From Chromera velia (taxonomy: Eukaryota; Sar; Chromeraceae), in assembly GCA_018398765.1 (NCBI GenBank), contig JAHBMJ010001848.1, positions 1 through 22,697 of the forward strand: a stretch of DNA of 22,697 nucleotides. Direction: 5' to 3'. Positions within the stretch are counted from its first letter, which is position 1, and the number at the start of each line of letters is the position of its first letter. Of the stretch, positions 9,503 through 19,250 are shown piece after piece. The notes below the pieces were generated by a model, which was given only the letters and a program-made list of their open reading frames with translations, searched no databases and was not told the origin of the DNA. Position numbers and translations under genes: made by a program.

Positions 9503-10302
9503 TGTTCCGGCTCCTCTGGACTCAGTAGGTCAGACGAAGCCGAAACAGAAGAATAGAACTAGAATTGGAGTTGAATATATCTTTTAATTATTCACTCAGT
9601 GTTATTGAAGTCAGTGAAGGTCGGTTCAGATCGCTTCAAGTCAATTCTTCCAGAAGGTAAGTCAACTCGATTTGGGATTCAATTCTGTTACTCCGACGTC
9701 AAGTTTTTAATCGATTCTTTCTTTTCTTTTTTTCTAAAGTTGCATTTTATGCTTGTTTCCTGCAAAGGTTGCCAATTGTGAAAGTGTATCAATTGTTAAA
9801 GTGTATCATGTTTGACAGACTTTCATTTTTGAAAGTGTATCAAGTTTGACATACTTTGCCTTAACCAATACAGAACCGATTAATTGGCTTTGTATCGGTG
9901 TATCATCAGACTCATTGCTTAACCTTCTATCAATCTATTTTCTGTCTTTCTTATTAACTCTATTGCTTTTTTTTTTACTCAAGCTTTTTAACCTTATTTC
10001 TTTTATCAGCTTTCTGATATCGTCTGACTTATTTCTTTTATACCGAGTGTTTAATTCATTTCCATCCATTCTCTACCAATCTTCCATCAAGGTAAACCCC
10101 CTTTACTGTATATCAGCCCTATAAGACCTTGCCTCTTACATTCCGATTGATCTTTCTCCATGACTTCTTAATCTATTATTCCTGTTGCTCAATTTAATAA
10201 CTAAATATTTACTTAACAAAATAAGACTAGTCTATGTCGTTCTTACTAGCCTTCAATCTAAAAACCTAACTTCATTCTGTTGCCTATAACTTCAACAGAA
10301 CA
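9503..10302 (-). mobile_element. Full-length 800-nt LTR, inverted orientation
   Basis: Read on the minus strand it begins TGTTCTGTTGAAG and ends CCGGAACA. It is nearly the same along its length as the forward LTR at 6415-7214, with a few substitutions and small indels by eye. It is not preceded by a purine tract on its 5' side. GTAT is present on both flanks (9497-9500 and 10303-10306) with a 2-nt offset, which could be a blurred target duplication of a solo LTR. The alternative is that it is one arm of a rearranged element. Confidence 0.88.
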
Positions 10303-10319
10303 GTATGTCCTATATGTAA

Positions 10320-10392
10320 ACGCATGTCAGCGCAGTCCGTAGAGCAGATACCTCGACGCTGGTCATCCCCGGTTCTACTCCTCGGCCGTTGC
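10320..10392 (+). other. tRNA-like relic with A-box and B-box
   Basis: GCGCAGTCCGTAGAGCA (about 10330-10346) resembles a tRNA D-arm, and GGTTCTACTCC (10371-10381) resembles the TPsiC B-box, at roughly the spacing found in tRNAs. The T-stem has only about 3 of 5 pairs and no acceptor stem closes, so this is not a working tRNA. It may be the head of a tRNA-derived SINE. Confidence 0.3.
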
Positions 10393-11605
10393 CTTTTACC
10401 GAATCTTTCGCAATTAATTTGTTGGTCTAACTCCTTCAGAGACGGCAAAAATAAAGTTTGTGCATAGAGTAAAACAGAGGGCCTGAGAACTATCAGAAAT
10501 TCATATAATTAAAAATTCTGGGTGCACGTGATTGAGGGTTTTGTTATATATGTTGTGTTCCCATATATAAGGGGTGAATCTAGCCTAGTAATTCTAGTTT
10601 GCATGTCAGAAGGTCTAAAAACAAGTCTGCTTATCGATAACTTTCTATGCTTAGCATATCACTGCAGGGTAAAAAAACTAAATAGAGAGAGGAAAGATAG
10701 CTGGTTGGACGCAGGTTCATTGTTATATACATGATTTTTAAGTACCACTTCATGAGTGAACACTAGTAAACACTGAAAAAGCTAACCTGAGGGTGAATGG
10801 TTCTGTTTCTGTAAAAAAAAAATTTAAATATACTGATCATCACGTTATCAGTGCATGTAAACTTGTCACGTTAAAGTTATATACATATACACACCATAAG
10901 ATGTACAGTACTATGTATCTATCTTCAGTTAATAATTGTAATTTCCTAGTAATTCACTCACGAAAATCTTCTATAAAATTAATATTTTTTATATATGTGC
11001 ATGCATAAAAGACGAAGCAAGGCTTGTAAATGTAGATGGGCTAAAAAGTGAGATAAAGTTACTATACAAAAATACGTGTACAGCAGGGCAAGGCAGAGTA
11101 CAGCAGAGTATAGGCCTGAATACCATATCGAACGAGATCACGCCAGGCCCTATGGACACCCGTTCACTGCAGGCAAGAAACAGACCAAGTAGAGCCAGAC
11201 AAGAGATTAGAGATGAGAATCAAGCTAAATGGCAGAGAATGCTTTATCTAAAGCCATGTATCTTTTTTCGGTGCGTGCATTGAGTGCTTGCATGTGTCCC
11301 GGCTCATGGGACGCAAAGGTTGGGAGAGAGAGAATCCCTGATGAATCAATTAAGGTGTCGTTCTCAAAGAATGAGCAGGGGAAGATATTGGTTTCACAAT
11401 GCATGCGGATGTGGGTGCACACATGCAGATTGAGCAAGCAATCGACAATGCCGAACTTGACTGTGGGTGCGCCGCTTCTCCACTTCTCTCACTCGTGGAC
11501 ACTGTCGACATGTCAGGATGTACCGCACTCAAGTCATGTGCACGTTGGAACTAAACAACCTGAAACAAGTAAGAAAAGAAACGAGCAGCACGATACAGAG
11601 CAAGC
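10393..11605. other. Gene-free interval, AT-rich in its left half
   Basis: No coding frame with recognisable content was seen. The left half has TATATA-type stretches (10545-10575, 10860-10900) and oligo(A) near 10814; base composition shifts to mixed after about 11050. The short AGCAGAGTA/AGGCAGAGTA phrases at 11085-11110 are locally repetitive. Confidence 0.5.
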
Positions 11606-11667
11606 CAGACAGAGAGACAGACAGACAGACAGACAGACAGGCAGACAGACGGATAGACAGACAGAGA
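11606..11667. repeat. (CAGA)n tetranucleotide repeat
   Basis: Imperfect GACA/CAGA tandem array with interruptions GGCAGA and CGGATAGA. Confidence 0.95.
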
Positions 11668-12347
11668 TGTAGATAGACACATTTGCTGCGGACTGGAGAT
11701 TTACAAAGGAATTTATTCGGGAGTTTTCACTGACGTCTCTCGGGCTTTCCGTGAGGTCCCGTTGAAGTGCCTTGAGTGTCCAATCAATGCATGCGGTCCT
11801 GCGATTGGAACCATCCGCACGGACGTCTCTCTCCACACACGGGCCCACCCATTGGAAAGGGAGGGGAACCAATACTCCTGTGTGCATGGAGACGTGATGA
11901 CATTGAGAGAAGAGAAATGCTATGCCTCAACTCTGCATACCACGCTGATACATCGAGGCATTGCCAATGGCTGCTTCCATCTGTGTCGAGCGAACTCCTC
12001 ACGGCCCGGGCCCACAGTGCTACCTCAAACAACCCGGCCCTGGGTCAAACAACTACGATCGAGCAGCCTTCTAAACGAAGAAGATGAGGGAGAGAGAGAG
12101 GAGTTCGGCGGCATCCACGAGTCTCTTCTCTCGAAAAAACCTGTGGACAATCAAAACGAACACACAGATTGGGGCCGAGAGTTTCCGAGGAAATGGAAAG
12201 GGAAACATACAGATGCATCTTTACATGCACACAAGCAAGCAGATACAAAAAGATCGGCAGACCTCAGAGAAAGGGGAGGCCCCCTCGCACAACGAGCAAT
12301 CATGCAACACAGACATTGAGCGTGACACAGGAAGGTGCCCTCACGCA
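11668..12347. other. Gene-free interval between simple repeats
   Basis: Overlapping open frames exist on both strands (for example 11762-12319 on the plus strand), but none shows recognisable motifs, conserved-looking composition or splice logic. I see no supported gene. Confidence 0.45.
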
Positions 12348-12359
12348 TGCGTGCGTGCG

Positions 12360-12419
<60 letters not shown>

Positions 12420-12509
12420 TGAGGGAGAGAGAGAGAGAGAGAGAGAGAAAATGAGAGAGAGAGTATGTGTGTGTGTGTTTCTGTATGGCAGAGAGAGAGA
12501 GGGAGGGAC

Positions 12510-12551
<42 letters not shown>

Positions 12552-12560
12552 ATACATACA

Positions 12561-12629
<69 letters not shown>

Positions 12630-12640
12630 AAAGAAAGAAA
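12348..12640. repeat. Compound microsatellite (GT)n-(GA)n-(CA)n-(GA)n
   Basis: The order is GT repeats 12350-12394, GA repeats 12395-12471, CA repeats about 12511-12579, then GA repeats 12580-12625 running into purine-rich sequence. GT and CA blocks on the same strand, with GA blocks between and after them, allow an intrastrand GT/CA hairpin. Long Ser/Leu/Val/Cys open frames on the minus strand here are artefacts of this array. Confidence 0.95.
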
Positions 12641-12978
12641 CGAGAAGGACAGGATGGTTTGCGTACCAGCTCGATGAGCGTTGTTTCGGCTTCCTCACGT
12701 GACACGCTGACGGTCTCCATCAAGAACGCCAAGCAGGCGACTCCCCTCCCCTCTTCAGACAGAGACCGAAACTGAGAAGAAGGAGACCGCGGCAAACGAT
12801 CAATTGTCCCAGGCTTGATTGGGGTCTATATTCGAGTTTTGCTTCCGAAAAGAGATGACAGCCTTCTCACTAGGAGGAGACTGCTGCGCTTTCAAACCGC
12901 TTCTGGTTGAGGAGGACAAGGCTCTGCGAAGGGGCCCACTCGGTTGGCGACTCTGGGGCAGGCAAGTCTGCCAGTCGC

Positions 12979-12980
12979 AG

Positions 12981-13023
<43 letters not shown>
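12979..13023. repeat. (AATC)n tetranucleotide repeat
   Basis: About eleven tandem ATCA units, lying directly before a copy of the dispersed repeat at 13050. Confidence 0.95.
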
Positions 13024-13024
<1 letters not shown>

Positions 13025-13049
13025 ACCGGTGTCCCCACCGACCCGATCC

Positions 13050-13265
13050 CTCAGGCGGCCGCCCGGCCTCCACCCTCGCCACCGACCTGGGTGCTGTTGA
13101 CTCGAGGGCCTGAGGGGCTTCCTTTTCAGTTCGTTCTTCACGTCGATTCTTTTGTTAACCGGCCACTGAGAAAAAAAAAAATGAAGAAGAGAAGAAGAGG
13201 TATGAATAGTGAGATCGTTTCTTTCAGTTAGTCGGCACTTCCGTTCCGCTCTCGACGTAAAGCAA
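13050..13265 (+). repeat. Dispersed repeat family, copy C (5'-truncated, with an insertion)
   Basis: 13051-13158 matches 13712-13827 almost base for base (CTGGGTGCTGTTGACTCGAG and the flanking text). About 75 nt of extra A/G-rich sequence follows, after which similarity resumes at 13235-13265 (CGCTCTCGACGTAAAGCAAC against CGCTCTCGATGTAAAGCGAC). Confidence 0.85.
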
Positions 13266-13501
13266 CAGAAGGTGGCAGATCGACCGGGCCCCAAACGACG
13301 ACTGAGCAACCTGTCAAAAGGGACTCTTCTCCTTCTCTTTTCTCTTTTCACCGTTGTGCGTGACCATGTATCCCCGTGCATGTGTAGATGGGCACAAAAC
13401 AAAACAATTGCACAAATCCCCTTCGACCCCATGCATGCTCTGGACTGAGAGCTGCAAAAATCGTTCTTTCCCCTTGGCTGTCAGCAAACGACTGCAGGGA
13501 A

Positions 13502-13858
13502 TGCCAGTGTATGGCAGGGCTGGACATCCTGCTCACATCTTTCACTGCAGGGGACAGTTGGCCAGATTTGTGGTTTTTCTCTTCCTCCTTCAATAATCAA
13601 ATACTGCACTGGCGGTTGGTTCTGCCTTCTTTTGTACCAGTTATTCCTTCAATCACGCATCGAAACAGCCAGTCAATCCCAGAACGAGAGGCAAACAGCC
13701 AGAAAATCCCCTAGGCGGCCGCCCGGCCTTCACCCTCACCACCGACCTGGGTGCTGTTGACTCGAGGGCCTGAGGGGCTTCCTTTTCAGTTCGTTCTTCA
13801 CGTCAATCCTTTTGTCAACCGGCACTTTTGTTCCGCTCTCGATGTAAAGCGACAGGGA
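13502..13858 (+). repeat. Dispersed repeat family, copy A
   Basis: It begins ATGCCAGTGTATGGCAGGGC and contains the poly-pyrimidine stretch TTTTTCTCTTCCTCC. One full CAGCCAGTCAATCCCAGAAC unit plus a partial one follow, then the shared 3' block ending near the CGATGTAAAGCGACAG motif. Copy B at 16112-16512 matches most of its length. Confidence 0.88.
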
Positions 13859-15812
13859 AGCATGCATACAATTGTCAAATGAAATTAATGAAGACCAGTG
13901 AAAAGCGTCGATGGTTTGCATGCAAATGCGAAAGTTGGACCGGGTCACAAGCAGCTGTACTTCGTTTTATCTTACAGAGCTTTTTCTTTCAAAGGCATCT
14001 CAAAAGATAGACTTACATGCATGTGTGAAGGCTCATGTGTGCGTGAAGGACAGAAAAGCGACATGCCTCTGCCTCTCCATGTACATCGAGCACCTCCTCA
14101 CACTGAATGGTTGATCGATGCAAGCGACAGTGAGCATCGACTTTATTTCATGCAGCACCTCCAGCAGGCGCGAAGCAGTGCTTGATCAAACACCTTTCTT
14201 TTCTCTCGATGATGCTTGATTTGTATTTGATTTATACAGACAAACAGTGTCGAGAAGAGAGAGAAACATGAAAGGAAAGAGAACGAGAAAGAGAACGAGA
14301 AATAGAAAATGCATACGAGGCACAGAGAGGGAATTAAGATAAATGGAGCTAAGAAATCTCCAGACTCCTTTCGACTCACTCCCCTCCTTTTCTCTTCTCT
14401 TCATTTTTGTGAATGACGGAGTGGTTTCCACCTTTAAAATTTCCTTCGAGATCCTCGGTAGGATTTATTTTGCTAGTTCACTCGCACGAGAGCACATCCT
14501 GACTGGATGAAGAGAAAGGAAGAGGGGAAAAGGGAAGCAAGATCGAAGCAAAGACTGCAAGATCATTGTTTACCTCCAAGCATTACTGAGCTCAGAGATT
14601 GTTGGACGAGGATGAGAATGCTGTCTGTGCATATGAGTACTGCATCAAACGAAGCCCCCCCAAGGATCGCAAAGTCCTTTCGCAGGCTACTTGCACGCAT
14701 GCACGATCCGGCAGAGTGTCAGGCTAAGCTTTTGAGCCGCCTGTTCATGCCTTCACCTGCGGTCACACCGGCATTTACTCGGGCGGATGGAGTGCACAAT
14801 GGAATAAAAAGATCTATAAAATCGGGGAAAGCCTTTTTTCATCAACTCATGGCAGCGCATGAATGTATACTCTATGAGCATCGGGTCACGCACGAAGGTT
14901 GTTCGAGCTGCATGTGCAGGCAGTAGAAAGAAACCGCATGCAGTCATTTCATTGTCTTGGCGCAGCCTGAGAAGATCTCGACTGGCAGCATTAAATAAAT
15001 AATCAACCCCCCGATCACCCCAAAGAGTGCATCTCTTCAAAAGAGATCACAAAGCCCCCCTCCCGTATTGTCTTTGAAACACCTTAAGACGTTCCTTTCC
15101 ACCTTCAGAGACTGACTCCTGGGAACGAAGAAGAGCGCGGAGGAAAAACGACAGGAAGAGGAAGAGGAATGCAGAAGGGAGAAGGTGTCAACGGTTGGGA
15201 GCGATTTCCCTTTCTCTGAGAAAAAGATGGCAATGGAGGAATCTATGCATGGACCTTCTTTTCGCCTGCCCCTTCGTCCTCCCCTCTCCGCGTGAACGGG
15301 CCGGGGGCCCCTGTCAGCTCCTGACACCTTTCTTTTCTCGGGCCCCTATTACTTTCTACTTTCCTCTTTCTCTCCCGCCACAGGTGACACCCGCTGTGAA
15401 GACGTTTTCAAGCGTCTGCCTTCTTGTTCTCACCGCTGACCCCTAAGTTGAGTCGGAGGCTTTGTACTTGGATCTACAGGACTGTGTTTTTGCTTTGAAC
15501 CAACAGAATCCAATGTATCCAAAGACTCTATGTATGAACATGCACCTGCGTAACGCGTGCAGTTCTGAGACCCCTCAAAGGGCCAAGCCCCTCATTCTTT
15601 CCCATCGTCAATTTTCTCCCCCTTTCCTTCTGTCGTTTAATTTGTTAGTGTCTCCACTGAGCACCTGGTCGATCCGGCACACGAGAGGAACCTCCCGCAT
15701 TCCGCTTGCCCCCAAAGACCCGTGCAGTGCCTCCGTCCTCTGTTCTTTGTTGTGCTGACTGCACCTCTGTGCTGGATGCTAGACACTCTTTGGAAGGTGT
15801 GTGTCCGCCGAC
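13859..15812. other. Gene-free interval
   Basis: No recognisable gene was found. The longest plausible frame (14507-14926, plus strand, 139 codons) has no recognised motif. Noted contents are GAGAAC/GAAA purine repeats near 14270-14310, TGCATGC-type motifs at about 13860, 14018 and 14697, and pyrimidine-rich sequence at 15330-15380 and 15595-15640. Confidence 0.45.
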
Positions 15813-15893
15813 AGTTTTTAGAGGCCGCAAAGGTGGAGGCTGTTTTGCTCTGCTCAATGGAGGTCTCAGGGGGTTCGAATCCCTTCCTCTGCA
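15813..15893 (+). other. tRNA-Ser-like pseudogene or SINE head
   Basis: A perfect B-box GGTTCGAATCC lies at 15872-15882 inside a T-arm with G-T and G-C pairs. Before it comes CAATGGAGGTCTCAG, resembling the variable arm of tRNA-Ser, and GGCCGCAAAGGTGGAGGC resembles its D-arm. The 3' acceptor strand CCTCTGC has no complementary 5' strand and the anticodon stem does not pair. It is a relic at best. Confidence 0.35.
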
Positions 15894-16111
15894 AAAAGAA
15901 ATTTGCATATGTATCAAATATTGAGGGGTATGTTTTTGAGGCAGGATTGACGTCAAAAACAGGAATCAATAATTTCAAAAAAAATGGAAATGAGAAAGGA
16001 AAACTGTCTGGCTTAGGAATCTGCGGGCAACAGTTCCTTACGATGCTGTCCCTCGACGCAACTGCCCACCTTTTTTTTGCGACGCCGCTCGTCGACTTTT
16101 GTACCAGTAAG

Positions 16112-16512
16112 TATGCCAGTGTATGGCAGGGCTGGACGTCCCGCTCACATCTTTGACTGCAGGGGAGAGTTGACCAGATTTGTGATTTTTCTCTTCCTCC
16201 TTCAATAATCAAATATTGCACTGGTGGTTGGTTCTGCCTTCTTGTGTACCACTTACTGCTTCAATCATGCATCGAAACAGCCAGTCAATCCCAGAACGAG
16301 AGGCAAACAGCCAGTCAATCCCAGTCTGAGAACGAGAGGCAAACAGGCAGTCAATCCCAGAACGAGAGGCAAACAGCCAGTCAATCCCAGAACGAGGGCA
16401 AAAAACCAGTCAATCCCAGAACGAGAGGCAAACAGCCAGAAAGTCCCACAGACGCCCGCCCAGCCTTCACCCTTGCCACCGACCTGGGTGTTGTTGACTC
16501 GAGGGCCTGAGG
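16112..16512 (+). repeat. Dispersed repeat family, copy B (expanded minisatellite)
   Basis: It matches copy A from ATGCCAGTGTATGGCAGGGC through the pyrimidine stretch. It then carries an expanded minisatellite (16274-16440) and ends in the shared GACCTGGGTGTTGTTGACTC block. The final block is shorter than in copies A and C, switching to TCACACTGTGATCC. Confidence 0.88.
16274..16440 (+). repeat. 30-nt minisatellite, five units
   Basis: CAGTCAATCC recurs at 16282, 16312, 16348, 16378 and 16408. Spacing is 30 nt, apart from one 36-nt unit that gained CTGAGA. The unit reads CCAGTCAATCCCAGAACGAG followed by AGGCAAACAG. Confidence 0.92.
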
Positions 16513-17194
16513 TCACACTGTGATCCGGATCGGTCGATCGATGCCGGTGAAGTGAAGTGGCGGGGGAACGAAAGAGGAAGCGAGCGACGGGCGGCAACTC
16601 AAGCGTACGAGCAGATAAAATTTGTGGGAACTCTGTAGAAGCCCAGGGAAGCGATGATGGTCAAAGGAGTTGCTGGCCGCAAGCACCCGTGAATGACTGA
16701 AGTGTTTGAGCGTGTGAAGTGTGTGTGCCGTCTACTGGGAGGGGCAGAAGAGACGGGGGGAGATAGACAAGTCGGGTGGGAGTGCATCAAGAATGCAGCC
16801 TGTGCAGCACAGATGATGTTGCCGCGCCGCCATACTTGTAAACACCGTCGGCGGCCTTCATGCTTTTTTGTCTCACAGCGGCATCATCCGCTCACGCTCG
16901 AATGCGTGTCCTGCAGGCGTGGAATAAAAAGCAGATTTTGACTCCACATGCATTCGAGATGGGGCGGCATTGGGGGAAAGCGCAGCAAGTCAAAAGAGAA
17001 AAAAAAATCAGGGGGAAAAAATGGAGGGGGAGAAAAGCGGACGGAACAAAAAGAAAGAATGAGGAAAACACGAGGAACAAACGAAACAGAGAAAGAACGG
17101 CTGTACGCTAGACCTTCGTTGCGGAAAAAGATGGACTCTCTATGACGGACCTCTTGCAAACAATCATGATCCGTGTGGATGTAAAATCTTCACC
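16513..17194. other. Gene-free interval downstream of the minus-strand gene
   Basis: No recognised coding content. Purine-rich A/G sequence runs from about 16985 to 17100. This would be 3' flanking sequence of the minus-strand gene that stops at 17195. Confidence 0.45.
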
Positions 17195-19240
17195 TTATTC
17201 AGATCGAGAAACGCATGAGTGCAACACATTAGACCATGAAGCACACAGCTCCCCGGCTAAGTTTCCAAAAAAGTCCGATCCAAACCAGGGGGCAGCAGTT
17301 CTTGGAGGCTGTGGAAGCGATGCGGGTGCTGCAGTGTGTGGTATTCGTTCTGCGACAGAGCCGCATCTGCTTGAATGAGAAGGGGGGGGGCGGGAAGGGG
17401 GGGAACGGGGTCGTCTTTGAGGAGGTGGGTAGTTTTCTTCGAGGTCTTTCCCATCCCTTGCGTTCGGGCGGTACTTGTCCCATTTGGGGTTCGGTCTAAA
17501 ACGGCCAAACTCGGACTCCAGCTCTTCATCTTCTGACTCAGACGGCATGTCGGGATCCCCGTCTACCTCTACAAACAGCCAGGAAGCTGGGAGCGTTTTG
17601 CAGATCCGTGGAGGTGATTGTGGCTGGCTGAGACGTGGCGATCTGCTGACAGAAGAAGTTGGGATCGTATCTTCTCTCAGAAGTTCCCAATCCCAACCTT
17701 CCTCGGAGGTTTCGGAATCGCTGCCGCAGTCTGACTCACTCGGTGTCAAGTCAACCTGCTCCTCGTCAGTGAAAGAGGGGGCGTCGGTCTCTACTGACTC
17801 TACGCGGGGGAAGAGGATCCGGCGTCGTTCGTGCACGTCTCGTCTGTTTCTGAACTCTTCCTCGTCTTCTGCAAATTTGTTGCTTCGACGCCTCCAAGTT
17901 AGAGCAAGTTTCATCATCTTTCTCTCCTCCGCAAGAGCAAGAGCTGCCCCTTTGTTCGAGAGAGGAATTCGATGGGCATGGGATGAATAGTTTGGCACAG
18001 GAGTCTCTTCTTTCTTCTCCTCTGCTGAAGTCTCTGCGCTTCTTTTATGCCCGAAAAGGTCACTGAAAAATGCGGCCACAGCCTGGCCCGACTCCTCAAG
18101 AACACGACCGGTATTCTCCAAGAAGTTTCCACGTTCTCTTTCTTCGGGTTTCTGCCATGCTCTCAATGCAGTCACCAGTTCATGTACCGCTTTGCAAAAG
18201 AATTCTTTTGTGTGTTTGAAATTGTGCTCGAGTACTAAAACATCGCCCGATTTGAGCACCACGTAAAAGGGTTTACTGCGCAACACCCCAATTCCGGTGG
18301 AGCGAAACGGAGACTCTGGAAGTCCGGCATCTCATCCCCACGAGTTGCCAATCTCTGAGACATCTGTGAAAGGAATCTCAATCAGACGACCAGCCATCCG
18401 CGCTTCCTCCTCTGTGTATCGGGGAATGAAAAGTGTCGAATAGAGAATCACTTTGTCGCAGGTCGTAAAAAAGGTCAGACGTTCGAGGAACGAGCAAAAT
18501 CTACTCCCTTTAGACATGTGTGTCTTTGACAGTACAACATTACTTCCAACTGCAAATTTACGGTTACCGAGTGTTTTGGGCTTCAAACTCCCTCTGGCTT
18601 CTCGCGATTCATCCCAGAGAGCCATCATCGTCGCACAACTCGCTACGCTCTCCGAGAATGTCAACAGAGTTTTTATAAGAGCGCGTGCTGGATTTGTCTC
18701 GAAAGCTGTTCAACTTTTTCTTTTGGATTATGCAGGTGCCAAGGGTCTCGAGTCAATTGCATGGGTCTGTCGACACCTTTGAATGTTGAAGTGGAAACCG
18801 TTCGTGACATGGTCTGTATATACTTCTGCACGTCCCTCTATATGAACCCCTGCGACGGTGTCTCCTGGCATGCATTGGAGAAAAGTGCCCCTCAAGCAGC
18901 TCGCACGGAGCAATGCGTGGACCGTCTACATGCATGCATGCATGCATGCGCGCGTATACGTAGTTAACTCGCCTATAACTCGCCTGCAGCTCCGATCGAG
19001 GAGAGGGCCGCCTCGGACGCCTCCAGAGTAGATGCCTCCAGTTTTCGGATTTCGGTAGAGAACACAGTTCAACAAACAAGACGGCGTGAAGATGCCCTTC
19101 TCGAGACAGTAGAATTTCACATATTCTAGATTGACCAGTCTTCTCTTCTTTAATTCCTCAAAACGATCTGAACTCACAGCCTCTCCAGTGTCTCCACCAT
19201 TCTCCCAAGCAGCCACTGCTTTCAAGGCGGCACTGCTTTC
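17195..19240 (-). pseudogene. PH/GRAM-like protein with acidic Ser/Pro-rich tail, disrupted
   Basis: The main frame runs from the splice acceptor at 18865 (TGCATGCCAG) down to the stop at 17195. It is interrupted by TAA 18730-18728, TGA 18712-18710 and TGA 18334-18332, all in one frame with no indel. The segment about 18540-18160 reads like a PH or GRAM fold (ERLTFFTTCDKVILYSTL, GRLIEIPFTDVSEIG, KPFYVVLKSGDVLVLEHN, then a closing helix HELVTALRAW). These folds often bind membrane lipids; the assignment is by pattern only. The remainder is charged and disordered (EERKMMKLALTWRRR, SESEDEELESEFG) with a Pro-rich end. An upstream exon (about 19070-18984, KLEASTLEASEAALSSIGAA) joins in phase through a GC-AG intron 18983-18865. 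A further 5' frame (about 19240-19075, SSDRFEELKKRRLVNLEYVK) needs a 1-nt shift. The true start is unknown. Confidence 0.6.
18865..18983 (-). other. Candidate GC-AG intron, 119 nt
   Basis: On the minus strand the donor is CAG|GCGAGT and the acceptor TGCATGCCAG. Phases match: one base before, two after. No GT donor in the vicinity gives the right phase. The intron contains a TGCATGCATGCATGCATGCA run at about 18930-18950. Confidence 0.45.
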
Positions 19241-19250
19241 AAGGCAGCAG

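Noticed and set aside
12151..12795. Minus-strand frames rich in Leu-Ser and Val-Cys
   Set aside because: These are translations of the GA/GT compound microsatellite.
14507..14926. 139-codon plus-strand frame
   Set aside because: No motif, no splice context and a mixed basic/Cys composition; could be chance at this length.
15637..16221. 194-codon minus-strand frame and the opposing 144-codon plus-strand frame
   Set aside because: Both cross the tRNA-like relic and copy B of the dispersed repeat, and neither has recognisable content. The GRDSNPLRPP-like peptide is the usual translation of a tRNA T-arm.
18332..18864. SF3/D5-like helicase in the minus-strand frame (WDES as Walker B, ILYSTLFIPRY as motif C)
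   Set aside because: No Walker A and no Asn in the motif C position. The strand pattern and IPFTDVSEI fit a PH/GRAM-like fold better.
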